A stretch of 64,000 nucleotides of DNA from Pseudomonas sp. PDM14 (GTDB taxonomy: Bacteria > Pseudomonadota > Gammaproteobacteria > Pseudomonadales > Pseudomonadaceae), in assembly GCF_014851905.1 (NCBI RefSeq), contig NZ_JACVAQ010000002.1:1452087-1516086 (forward strand), written 5' to 3'. A program made the position numbers and the translations under genes. Below, piece by piece: positions 18,556 through 26,981 of this stretch. Each line of letters opens with the position of its first letter. The first letter of the stretch is position 1. The notes under the pieces were generated by a model that saw only the letters and a program-made list of their open reading frames with translations, did not search any database and had not been told where the DNA came from.

Positions 18556-19313
18556 GGCCGCGCTCCACACACGCTGCATCCGGGGTCGCGCTTCATGCGC
18601 AATTCGCGAAAGCGCGAGTCCAGCGCGTCGATCAGCAGCAGCCGGCCCACCAGCGGCTCGCCGAAACCGGCCAGTAGCTTGAGCGCCTCCAGCGCCTGCA
18701 GGCTGCCGACCAGGCCTACCAGCGGGCCGACCACGCCGGCCTCGCTGCAGGTCAGTTCGCTGTCGTCGCCGTGGCCGAACAGGCAGTGGTAGCAGGGGCT
18801 CTCGGCCCGGCGCGGATCGAACACCGCCAGCTGCCCCTGCAGGCGGATCGCCGCACCGCTGACCAGCGGCACCCCGGCAGCCACGCAGGCGGCATTGACC
18901 GCAGCGCGGGTGGTGAAGTTGTCCGAGCAGTCGAGCACCACGTCGACGGCGGCCACCGCGGCGGCCAGGGAGTCTTCATCCAGCGCGGTGCGGTGGGCAC
19001 GCAACGCGATCTGCGGGTTCAGCACACTCAGCCGGGCCAGCGCCGAGTCGACCTTGCTCACGCCGAGCTGCGTGTTGTCGTGGATGACTTGCCGTTGCAG
19101 GTTGCTCAGGTCGACCGTGTCGAAATCGGCCAGGTGCAGTTCGCCGACCCCCGCCGCCGCCAGGTACAGCGCCACCGGCGAGCCGAGCCCGCCGAGGCCG
19201 ACGATCAGCGCGCGGCTCTGCTTGAGGCGCAGCTGGCCGGCGATGTCGATCTGCGGCAGGAGGATCTGCCGGCTGTAGCGCAGCAGTTCCTCGTCGTTGA
19301 GTTCCAGGTTCAT
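18552..19313 (-). CDS. moeB: Molybdopterin-synthase adenylyltransferase MoeB (HesA/MoeB/ThiF family)
   Basis: E1-like enzyme that adenylates the C-terminus of a ubiquitin-like sulfur carrier, normally MoaD in molybdopterin synthesis. Features: N-terminal [12 protein letters not shown], the ATP-binding [19 protein letters not shown], the adenylate-site Asp in [13 protein letters not shown], and the two zinc-binding C-x2-C pairs (CYHC and CSVC near the C-terminus). There is no rhodanese domain. ATG 19313 gives 253 residues; it overlaps the prmC stop by one base and fits relatives better than ATG 19325. Confidence 0.93.
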   Translation of the reverse strand: MNLELNDEELLRYSRQILLPQIDIAGQLRLKQSRALIVGLGGLGSPVALYLAAAGVGELHLADFDTVDLSNLQRQVIHDNTQLGVSKVDSALARLSVLNPQIALRAHRTALDEDSLAAAVAAVDVVLDCSDNFTTRAAVNAACVAAGVPLVSGAAIRLQGQLAVFDPRRAESPCYHCLFGHGDDSELTCSEAGVVGPLVGLVGSLQALEALKLLAGFGEPLVGRLLLIDALDSRFRELRMKRDPGCSVCGARP

Positions 19314-20143
19314 CAGGCTGGCCATTGCCCCAGGGAAATTCGTTGGTGGCCGCCGAGGTCATGGCGGCTTTCGACAGCGCTGAAACCGCGCGCGAGCAAC
19401 AGTGCGCGCACCGCCTCGGCCTGATCATAGCCGTGTTCGAGGAGCAGCCAGCCAGCCGCGTCGAGGTAGTCCGGCGCCTGTTCGACGATCAGGCGAATGT
19501 CGTCGAGACCATCGGCACCGGCCACCAGCGCGCTCAGCGGTTCAAAGCGTACGTCGCCCTCGCCCAGGTGGCGATCATCGGCGGCGATGTACGGCGGGTT
19601 GCTGACGATCAGGCCGAAGCGCTCGCCCGCCAGCGCGGCAAACCAGTGGCTGGCACGGAACGCGGCATTGGCCAGCTGCAGGCGCTGGCGATTGCGTTCG
19701 GCCAGAGCCACGGCGTCGTCGATGCGGTCGACGCCGGTAACGCGCCAGCCCGGGCGCTCACTGGCCAGGGCCAGGGCGATGGCACCGGTGCCGGTGCCCA
19801 GGTCGAGGGCGCGCAGTGGCGTGGCGGGTAGCAACTGCAGCGCGGCTTCCACCAGCAGCTCGGTGTCCGGGCGGGGAATCAGGGTGTGCGGGGCGACTTC
19901 CAGATCCAGGCTCCAGAAGCCCTGCTGGCCGAGGATGTAGGCCACCGGCTCACCGCTACGGCGGCGCTGCAGGGCCGTGGCGAAGGCGGCCTGCTGCTCG
20001 GTGCTCGGCTCACGCTCCGGCCAGGTGCGCAGGTAGCTGCGCGACTTGCCCAGCACGGCAGCCAGGAGTAGCTCGGCATCCAGGCGCGCGCTGGGCGAGT
20101 CAGGCAGATCGGCGCTATCGAGCAGGGATTGGATGGTGGCCAT
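19313..20143 (-). CDS. prmC: Peptide chain release factor N5-glutamine methyltransferase
   Basis: SAM-dependent enzyme that methylates the glutamine of the GGQ motif in release factors 1 and 2. The 276 residues include the SAM motif LDLGTGTGAIALALASERP and the catalytic NPPY in IVSNPPYIAADD. The N-terminal helical release-factor-binding domain (residues 1-80) is complete. It lies directly downstream of its substrate gene prfA, as in most gammaproteobacteria, but separated by 130 bases that contain a small hairpin. Confidence 0.96.
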   Translation of the reverse strand: MATIQSLLDSADLPDSPSARLDAELLLAAVLGKSRSYLRTWPEREPSTEQQAAFATALQRRRSGEPVAYILGQQGFWSLDLEVAPHTLIPRPDTELLVEAALQLLPATPLRALDLGTGTGAIALALASERPGWRVTGVDRIDDAVALAERNRQRLQLANAAFRASHWFAALAGERFGLIVSNPPYIAADDRHLGEGDVRFEPLSALVAGADGLDDIRLIVEQAPDYLDAAGWLLLEHGYDQAEAVRALLLARGFSAVESRHDLGGHQRISLGQWPA

Positions 20144-20177
20144 GGGTCTCTCGTGAAGCGGATCGAAGCACGTCAGC

Positions 20178-20231
20178 GATCCACCGTACGGGCTTGTTGA
20201 TGGATGAACAGCGCGTCATCCACCCTACGCG
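20178..20231. repeat. GGATGA/TCATCC hairpin element between prfA and prmC
   Basis: Two copies of a (G)ATCCACC(G/C)TAC-like motif, at 20179-20188 and 20218-20227, flank a hairpin with arms 20201-20207 (TGGATGA) and 20216-20222 (TCATCCA). Motifs of this GGTGGATGA kind are interspersed in many Pseudomonas genomes. I see only this copy in the window, so its repeat nature rests on recollection. Confidence 0.45.
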
Positions 20232-20273
20232 CGATGCTCTGCGCCTCCTCTCCCTCCGGGAGTGGGGTGTAAA

Positions 20274-21356
20274 TCAATCGCCCAGGGCGGCCAGCTGGTC
20301 GGCCTGGAATTCCTGCAGCAGCGGTTCGATCACCGCCTCCACACCGCCGGAGAGCACGTCGTCCAGGCAGTACAGGGTCAGGTTGATGCGGTGATCGGTG
20401 ACCCGCCCCTGGGGGAAGTTGTAGGTGCGGATGCGCTCGGAACGGTCGCCGGAGCCGACCAGCAGCTTGCGCGTGTCGGAGATTTCCTTGTGCGCGGCGG
20501 CGTCCTGCTGGTCCTGCAGCTTGGCCGCCAGCCAGGCCAGGGCGCGGGCGCGGTTCTTGTGCTGCGAACGCTCTTCCTGGCACTCGACGACCATGCCGGT
20601 CGGCAGGTGGGTGATGCGCACGGCCGAGTCGGTCTTGTTGATGTGCTGGCCGCCGGCGCCGGAAGCGCGGTAAGTGTCCACGCGCAGGTCGGCCGGGTTG
20701 ATCTCGATGGCCTGCTGCTCATCCGGCTCGGGCAACACCGCCACGGTGCAGGCCGAGGTATGGATGCGGCCCTGGGATTCGGTTTCCGGCACGCGCTGCA
20801 CGCGGTGGGCGCCGGACTCGAACTTGAGCTTGGCGTAGACATTGTCGCCCTCGACACGGGCGATCACTTCTTTATAGCCGCCGTGCTCGCCCTCGTTCTC
20901 GGAGAGCACCTCGACGCGCCAGCCCTGGCGCTCGGCGTAGCGCGAGTACATGCGGAACAGGTCGCCGGAGAAGATCGCCGCCTCGTCGCCACCGGTGCCG
21001 GCGCGGATTTCGAGGAACACGTTGTGGCCGTCTTTCGGGTCCTTGGGCAGCAGCATGCGCTGCAGGCGGTTTTCCAGTTCAACCAGTTGCTCGCGGGCGC
21101 TGGCGGCTTCTTCCTCAGCCATCTCGCGCAGGTCAGGGTCGCTGTCCTTGAGCAGCGCCTGGGCGCCTTCGAGGTCGGCCTGGGCCTTGCGGAATTCGCG
21201 ATAGGTGGCGATCACCGGCTCGACTTCGGCGTACTCCTTGGAATAGGCGCGGAACTGGGTCTGGTTGCTGATTACCTCGCCATCGCCGAGCAGCGCGGTG
21301 AGCTCCTCGTAGCGGTCCTGGAGGATGTCCAGCTTGTTCAACAGTGAGGCTTTCAT
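20274..21356 (-). CDS. prfA: Peptide chain release factor 1
   Basis: Terminates translation at UAA and UAG. The 360 residues are normal. The catalytic GGQ lies in [17 protein letters not shown], preceded by [12 protein letters not shown]; the stop-codon-reading tripeptide region PETE/PAT-like is within the central domain ([25 protein letters not shown]). ATG 21356 overlaps the hemA stop as ATGA. Confidence 0.97.
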   Translation of the reverse strand: MKASLLNKLDILQDRYEELTALLGDGEVISNQTQFRAYSKEYAEVEPVIATYREFRKAQADLEGAQALLKDSDPDLREMAEEEAASAREQLVELENRLQRMLLPKDPKDGHNVFLEIRAGTGGDEAAIFSGDLFRMYSRYAERQGWRVEVLSENEGEHGGYKEVIARVEGDNVYAKLKFESGAHRVQRVPETESQGRIHTSACTVAVLPEPDEQQAIEINPADLRVDTYRASGAGGQHINKTDSAVRITHLPTGMVVECQEERSQHKNRARALAWLAAKLQDQQDAAAHKEISDTRKLLVGSGDRSERIRTYNFPQGRVTDHRINLTLYCLDDVLSGGVEAVIEPLLQEFQADQLAALGD

Positions 21357-22621
21357 TGCTTCGACTCGCCCTCATCGAGGGCAAAAAGTTCCTGGGCCAC
21401 GGCGAGCGCATCGAAGCGGCCGTCGGCGGAGATTTTCTTCAGTTGCACGCTCGGCGCATGCAGCAGCTTGTTGGTCAGGCCGCGGGCCAGCTGGGCCAGC
21501 ACGTCTTCGGCAGCGCTGCCGTTGGCGAGCATGCGCTGGGCACGGGCCAGTTCCTCGTCACGCAGGCGCTCGGCCTGCTGGCGGTAGGCCTTGAGCACAT
21601 CCACCGCGGCCAGCTCGCGCAGGCGCACCATGAAATCGCCGGCACCGGCGCTGACCAGCTCCTCGGCGGCCTGGGCGGCACCCTGGCGGCTCTTGAGGTT
21701 TTCTTCGATGACCTCGTGCAGGTCGTCGACGGTGTACAGGTAGACGTCATCCAGCTCGCCGACTTCCGGCTCGATGTCGCGCGGCACGGCAATGTCGACC
21801 ATGAAGATCGGCTTGTGCTTGCGCTGCTTCAGCGCGCGCTCGACCGCGCCCTTGCCGAGGATCGGCAACTGGCTGGCGGTGGAGCTGATGACGATGTCGC
21901 TGTTGGCCAGCTCCTGCGGGATGTCGGCCAGCAGCACCGCGTGCGCACCGAACTGCTCGGCCAGCTGACTGGCGCGCTCCAGGGTGCGGTTGGCGACGAC
22001 GATGCGTTTGATGCCCTGGTCGTGCAGGTGACGGGCGACCAGGCTGATGGTCTCCCCGGCGCCGATCAGCAGCGCCTGGCTGCGGTGCAGGTCGGCGAAG
22101 ATCTGCTTGGCCAGGCTCACCGCGGCAAAGGCCACGGACACCGGGTTCTCGCCGATGGCGGTGTCGGTGCGCACGGTCTTGGCGGTGCTGAAGGTGGCCT
22201 GGAACAGGCGGCCGAGCAGCGGGCCGACGGTGCCGGCCTCGCGCGCCACGGCGTAGGCGGACTTCATCTGGCCGAGGATCTGCGGTTCGCCGAGCACCAT
22301 CGAGTCCAGGCCCGAGGCCACGCGCATCATGTGACGCACGGCGGAATCGTCCTGGTGGATGTAGGCGCAGGCGCGCAGGTCGTCGACACTCAGGTGGTGA
22401 TAGTCGGCCAGCCACTGCAACACGTCGTCGGCGGCCAGCTGGTCCTGCTCCAGGTACAGCTCGCTGCGGTTGCAGGTGGAGAGGATCGCCGCTTCCCGGC
22501 TCGGCGTGTGCCGACACAGCAGCTGCAGGGCCTCGACCAGTTGCTCGGGGGTAAACGCCACGCGCTCGCGCACGTCCACCGAGGCGGTCTTGTGGTTGAT
22601 GCCGAGAGCGAGAAAAGCCAT
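21353..22621 (-). CDS. hemA: Glutamyl-tRNA reductase
   Basis: First committed step of tetrapyrrole synthesis by the C5 pathway: NADPH-dependent reduction of glutamyl-tRNA to glutamate-1-semialdehyde. The 422 residues begin [19 protein letters not shown]; the catalytic cysteine is in [10 protein letters not shown]; the NADPH domain contains [14 protein letters not shown]; the C-terminal dimerisation helix is complete. It is the first gene of the operon running to murI. In P. aeruginosa the TPR lipoprotein gene is its divergent neighbour; here about 20 kb separates them. Confidence 0.97.
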   Translation of the reverse strand: MAFLALGINHKTASVDVRERVAFTPEQLVEALQLLCRHTPSREAAILSTCNRSELYLEQDQLAADDVLQWLADYHHLSVDDLRACAYIHQDDSAVRHMMRVASGLDSMVLGEPQILGQMKSAYAVAREAGTVGPLLGRLFQATFSTAKTVRTDTAIGENPVSVAFAAVSLAKQIFADLHRSQALLIGAGETISLVARHLHDQGIKRIVVANRTLERASQLAEQFGAHAVLLADIPQELANSDIVISSTASQLPILGKGAVERALKQRKHKPIFMVDIAVPRDIEPEVGELDDVYLYTVDDLHEVIEENLKSRQGAAQAAEELVSAGAGDFMVRLRELAAVDVLKAYRQQAERLRDEELARAQRMLANGSAAEDVLAQLARGLTNKLLHAPSVQLKKISADGRFDALAVAQELFALDEGESKQ

Positions 22622-22732
22622 GCAGGGTCGCTACAGGAAACGGGAGGCGCGCAATTGTCCTACTTCATCCGGTGCGGGACAACCACCCCACCGTGTATTG
22701 ACTCGATAGTCAGTCGCCAGGGCGCCCGTCCG

Positions 22733-22764
22733 CCACCCGCCAGAGCCTGTCGCCTGGCGGGTGG
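22733..22764. terminator. Hairpin at the 3' end of the OmpA-domain gene
   Basis: Perfect 11-base arms 22733-22743 and 22754-22764 (CCACCCGCCAG/CTGGCGGGTGG) with a 10-nt loop, just past the stop of the minus-strand gene and before the hemA promoter region. There is no T-run, so efficiency is unclear. Confidence 0.6.
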
Positions 22765-22772
22765 ACGCACCG

Positions 22773-25700
22773 TCAGTACTTGCCGACGGCGTTGAAGAAC
22801 CAGCCCTGGCTGCGGTACGACAGGTCGGTCAGGTCATCGCTGAAGTCGCTGAAGTTGTAGCCGACGCCCGCCTTGAAGTGGTTGCCGAAGTGCCGATACA
22901 CGCCCACCAGGGCGCCGGTGCGGCTGTCCTTGGCGGCGAACTCGTCACGTCGGCGCACTTCCGCCATCAGGTCCCACTTCTTCACCACGTGCCAGTCCAC
23001 ACGCGCGGCGATCAACTGACCACGGCTGTCGAACCAGTCGGCCGAGGTGTCGCGGCTCATGCGCAGTTCGCTGAGGCGATAGGCGTACTTGCCGCCGACG
23101 CTCCAGCGCTCGTTGAGGTCGTAGATGCCGTCGATGGCGAAGACGTGGCTGCGCTGGGCGTAGTCGACCGTGCTGCCGGTGGCCGTGGACACCTGATCCG
23201 GTGGCGGCAGGTCCGCCAGGTAGGTGTACTTGGTCAGCAGGTTGAGCTTGTCGTTGAACACCGGGCGGTAGGCATAGCCGAGCGACGCCTCGACGAAGTC
23301 GCCGTCGAAGTAGTCGCCGCGGTCGGAATCGCCCACCGAGAAGTCCAGCTTGCCGATGAAACGCCAGTCCGGGTTGACCTTGTAGCTGATGTTGTTACGC
23401 ATCAGCCACACGCTCAGGTCCTGCACGTCGCTGCTGTCCTCGCGGTACTCCAGGCGGCTGGCGTAGCGCAGGTCGCCATTGCTGTAGCCGACCTTGCCGC
23501 CGATGGCGCGGCGTTTCAGTGCGTAGTCGGTGTCTTCGTTGAAGGTGCCGAACTCGGTGGTGACGCCGTAGCTCCAGTGGTCATCCGGGGCGAAGTCGAG
23601 GCCGTAGCCCTGGATCAGCCCGGCCTGGTCGCCGTGCTGCACGCGCTGCTCGGCGTACACGCTGGTGCTGTCGGTCCAGCGCGAACGGGCGCCGGAGACG
23701 AACTGCCCGGTGCGGCCGCTGCCCTCCAGACCGCTGCGGCTGGCGAAGCCGTCGTCGCTGCGGTCGCTGTCCAGCTGGTAGTTGAGGTAGACGTTGGTGC
23801 GGTCCGAGGCGTCGTAGCCGACCCCGGCCTTGGCGCCCACGCCGAGGTTGCCGCCGGACAGTTCACCGTTCAGCGAGGTGCGCTCGTTGAGCCGGTAGTC
23901 GCCACCGACGCCCAGGCGGTTGTTGGCCTGGCGCCCGCCGTCACGGCTGACGGTGCCCTGGCCGAAGCCGTACACCGACCAGTCTTCCTCGGCGTGGTAG
24001 AGCGCCTGGACCAGTGCATCGCTGCGCTCGCCCTCGTCGTAGCTGCCGCTGTCGTAACCGGCGTAGGTGCCGGTGTAGAGGTTGCGGTACGAGCTGCCGT
24101 AGGTCTGCCGGTCATTGCGCAGGCCGGCGGACAGGCGCCAGGCGTCGCTCAGGTCGTAGGCGACAATACCTTCGGCGGCGCGGCGCGAGCGCCCGCCGTC
24201 TTCCTCGGTCTGGTCGGCCTTCAGGGTGATTTCGGTCTTCTCGCTAAGCGGCGCGGTGTAGCTACCGCCGACCTGGTCGCTGGCCAACTCGGACAGGCGC
24301 CCTGGCGCGGAGAAACCGGCATCGCGGCTTTCGTAATAGAAGGTGCCGCGGCCATCGGCATCGTCGACCACGTCCTTGAGGTCGAAGGCAGTCTCGATGC
24401 GGTTGGCACGGGCGCGCGAATCGGTGCCGGCGACTTCCTGGCCGAAGCCGAAACCGCCGTCGTAGGAGAAGCGCTGGTCGAGGCTGTCGCCTTCGCTCTG
24501 CGCCGACTCCAGTTTCAGCCAGGTGCCTTCGCTGTGGCGCAGCAGCAGGTCGCCGCCGCCCAGGGTCTGGTCTTCGCGGCCGGTCTGTTCCTGCATGCTG
24601 CCAGTCACGCCGACGCGCACCTTGTCGTTGACCCAGTAGGCCGCGCGGCCGCCGTAGGCCAGGTCGTCGAGCTGATCCAGACCCGGCGAGTATTCATAGC
24701 CGACGACGAGGAACGCCGGGTTGCCGGACAGGCTGCCGCCGGAGCGGATCAGCGTGCTGCCATCAGCGGTGGCCGACAGCGGCTGGGTCAGGATCACCCG
24801 GCCTTGCAACGCGTTGACCTCGTAGTCGATGCCGGCGACCAGGTCCTGACTGTGCAGCACCAGCCCGGAATCCTTGTCGCGCACCTCGATGCGCACGCGC
24901 TCGCTGCCTTCGGTGACGTCCTGGTGGCGCAGGTAGTAGAGGGAACCACCGGTACCACGGAAATCCTCGCGGGCCGAGGCGGTGCCCGGCTCGGCGGCGA
25001 AGCCTTCGACCTGCAGGCGGCGCTCGCCGAACGCGGTGAAGGCGTCATCGCGGTAGCGCACCTGGGCACCATAGAGGCTGCGGTCGATCTGGGTCAGCTC
25101 GGTCTCGCGGATCTGCTCGCGGAAGTTGCCCCACATGGCGTGGGACTTCTCGTCCTCGACCTTGACGTAGAACTTGCCGCGGGTCGGCGCGTCCTCGACC
25201 AGGGTCGAATCGTCGCCGAAGGTCGCCCAGCCCTTGTCCGAGTCGGAACTCATGCGCCGCAGGAACTCGCGCGGGTCCTTGTCGTTGAAGTTGCTGAACA
25301 GGCTGTCGGCCGGTGCCTCGCCGGTGTCGACGCTGCCGGTGATGGTGTATTTGTCGTCCACCTTGCCCTTGGTATAGAACGCCAGGCGGCCGTCGGCATA
25401 CAGCTTGTCGTCGTAGTAGCGGTCTTCCTGGGTGACCAGGCGCGCCGGGCCACTGGTGTCCTGCTGGCCGACGGTGAAGTCGGCAATGGCCACGGTGAAC
25501 CAGTCGTTCTGCGGCAGGCGCAGGTCGCGGCGGTAGATGCGCCCCTTGCCTTCGTCGTCGAGCACCGCCACTTCGACGGTGTGCAGGCCACGCGGGATGA
25601 TCTGCGCACTGGCGAAAGTGCCACTGCCGTCCACCGGCACCGGGCGCCCCATGACGAACACGTGCTGGCCGTCCTTCACCTGCTTGCCGTTGATGGTCAC

Positions 25701-26981
25701 CGTGCCGCCAGCCACTGGAATGGTGTGGCGCTGCAGGCGGTTGCCACCGTAGCCGGCGAGCAGGTCGGCGGCGATGTCCTCATCCGACTCTTTCGCCAGT
25801 TCACCACGGGCGACGTTGAGCAGCTGCACGCTGGTCTCGTCGTAACGGCCTGCGGCGTCGTACACGCGCAACTGGTAGTGCACGCGCTCGGGCGTGCCGG
25901 CAGGCGGCGTCCAGCTGCCGTTGAGCTGTGGGTCGAGGGCGATGGTTTCCAGCACCTGCGGCTCGCCGAACAGACGACGCTTGCCGATGATGCGCACCTC
26001 GGCACGCTCGATCCAGTGCAGGTAGTTGCTGTAACCGCTGAAGGCCAGCGGTTCACCGATGCGCGCCACGCGGGCACCGGACACCAGGTTCAGGCGCGGC
26101 TGCGCCGAGAGGTTGTCGAAACGCACCTGCAGCAGGTCGTGGGCCAGGGCGACGTCGACACAGCGCTGGGTATCGGCGCTGCCGGCCGTACCATCCGTGC
26201 CCTGCGGCTGGCCATCGACACTGATGCGAAACGGCGCCACGCCCTCCTCGGCCACGCTGCCCGGCGCGCAGGCCTGTGGTTTGGCCGGGGTGCTGACCAC
26301 GGCTTCGTCGTACCAGATTTCCACTTCCACACGGCGGTTCAGCGCCCAGGCTTCGGGGCTGTCACCCTGCAGCAGCGGCTCGCGCGGCCCGCGGCTGTCG
26401 AGCTGGATCTGCTCGGCCTTGAGGTTCAGGCGCTGGCGGAAGATCTCGCCCACTTCCTTGGCGCGTTGCAGACCCAACCCCTGGTTGTCGTTGTAGATGG
26501 CCTGGCTGCGCTGCGACAGGTGCTGCGGATCGGTATGGCCGATCAGGCGCAGGCGCAGGTTGCGCTTGCCTTGCAGGCGCGCCATGAGCGTGTCCAGGGC
26601 ATCGCTGTCGCGCTCGGGCACTGCCGAGCGGCCTGAGGCAAAGCGCACCACCGGCAGGCCATCGCGCAGCACCACCGAGCTGACCTGCTCGTCGCCCACG
26701 GCGACCAGTTGCTCGCGCTCACCAAGGGCGCCATCGAGCTGCCAGAGAATCAGCTTCTCGCGCGGCAGTTCACGCTCGGCGTTGGCCGGCAATGCCGGCA
26801 GCCCAGCGGCAGTGAAGGGCCGGCGCTGCAGCAGCGACTCGTCCTCCATCGCCCCACGCGGCCCTTGCAGGCCACAGCCCTTGCCAACTTCACACTGCTC
26901 GGCGGCGATCGACACGGCGACGGCCAGCGGGTTCAGGGTCAGTGCGGCAATACCGCACACCAACAGGTTACGCATGCTCAT
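22773..26981 (-). CDS. Large OmpA-domain outer-membrane protein with C-terminal beta-barrel
   Basis: A 1,402-residue exported protein. A signal peptide (about 1-27) is followed by a Cys-containing segment, then an OmpA/MotB-type peptidoglycan-binding domain at about 105-225 (VVRFASGRSAVPERD, LRLIGHTDPQHLSQRSQAIYNDNQGLGLQRAKEVGEIF split over the usual helices, and ALNRRVEVEI). Next come Ig-like segments to about 550. The last 800 residues are long runs of alternating strands with Tyr/Gly/Asp-rich turns, ending in NAVGKY, as in a large outer-membrane barrel. This order (OmpA domain first, barrel last) is opposite to classical OmpA. The ATG overlaps the stop of the DUF11 gene as ATGA, so the pair is made together. 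A role as anchor or exporter of the DUF11 protein is inferred. Confidence 0.85.
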   Translation of the reverse strand: MSMRNLLVCGIAALTLNPLAVAVSIAAEQCEVGKGCGLQGPRGAMEDESLLQRRPFTAAGLPALPANAERELPREKLILWQLDGALGEREQLVAVGDEQVSSVVLRDGLPVVRFASGRSAVPERDSDALDTLMARLQGKRNLRLRLIGHTDPQHLSQRSQAIYNDNQGLGLQRAKEVGEIFRQRLNLKAEQIQLDSRGPREPLLQGDSPEAWALNRRVEVEIWYDEAVVSTPAKPQACAPGSVAEEGVAPFRISVDGQPQGTDGTAGSADTQRCVDVALAHDLLQVRFDNLSAQPRLNLVSGARVARIGEPLAFSGYSNYLHWIERAEVRIIGKRRLFGEPQVLETIALDPQLNGSWTPPAGTPERVHYQLRVYDAAGRYDETSVQLLNVARGELAKESDEDIAADLLAGYGGNRLQRHTIPVAGGTVTINGKQVKDGQHVFVMGRPVPVDGSGTFASAQIIPRGLHTVEVAVLDDEGKGRIYRRDLRLPQNDWFTVAIADFTVGQQDTSGPARLVTQEDRYYDDKLYADGRLAFYTKGKVDDKYTITGSVDTGEAPADSLFSNFNDKDPREFLRRMSSDSDKGWATFGDDSTLVEDAPTRGKFYVKVEDEKSHAMWGNFREQIRETELTQIDRSLYGAQVRYRDDAFTAFGERRLQVEGFAAEPGTASAREDFRGTGGSLYYLRHQDVTEGSERVRIEVRDKDSGLVLHSQDLVAGIDYEVNALQGRVILTQPLSATADGSTLIRSGGSLSGNPAFLVVGYEYSPGLDQLDDLAYGGRAAYWVNDKVRVGVTGSMQEQTGREDQTLGGGDLLLRHSEGTWLKLESAQSEGDSLDQRFSYDGGFGFGQEVAGTDSRARANRIETAFDLKDVVDDADGRGTFYYESRDAGFSAPGRLSELASDQVGGSYTAPLSEKTEITLKADQTEEDGGRSRRAAEGIVAYDLSDAWRLSAGLRNDRQTYGSSYRNLYTGTYAGYDSGSYDEGERSDALVQALYHAEEDWSVYGFGQGTVSRDGGRQANNRLGVGGDYRLNERTSLNGELSGGNLGVGAKAGVGYDASDRTNVYLNYQLDSDRSDDGFASRSGLEGSGRTGQFVSGARSRWTDSTSVYAEQRVQHGDQAGLIQGYGLDFAPDDHWSYGVTTEFGTFNEDTDYALKRRAIGGKVGYSNGDLRYASRLEYREDSSDVQDLSVWLMRNNISYKVNPDWRFIGKLDFSVGDSDRGDYFDGDFVEASLGYAYRPVFNDKLNLLTKYTYLADLPPPDQVSTATGSTVDYAQRSHVFAIDGIYDLNERWSVGGKYAYRLSELRMSRDTSADWFDSRGQLIAARVDWHVVKKWDLMAEVRRRDEFAAKDSRTGALVGVYRHFGNHFKAGVGYNFSDFSDDLTDLSYRSQGWFFNAVGKY

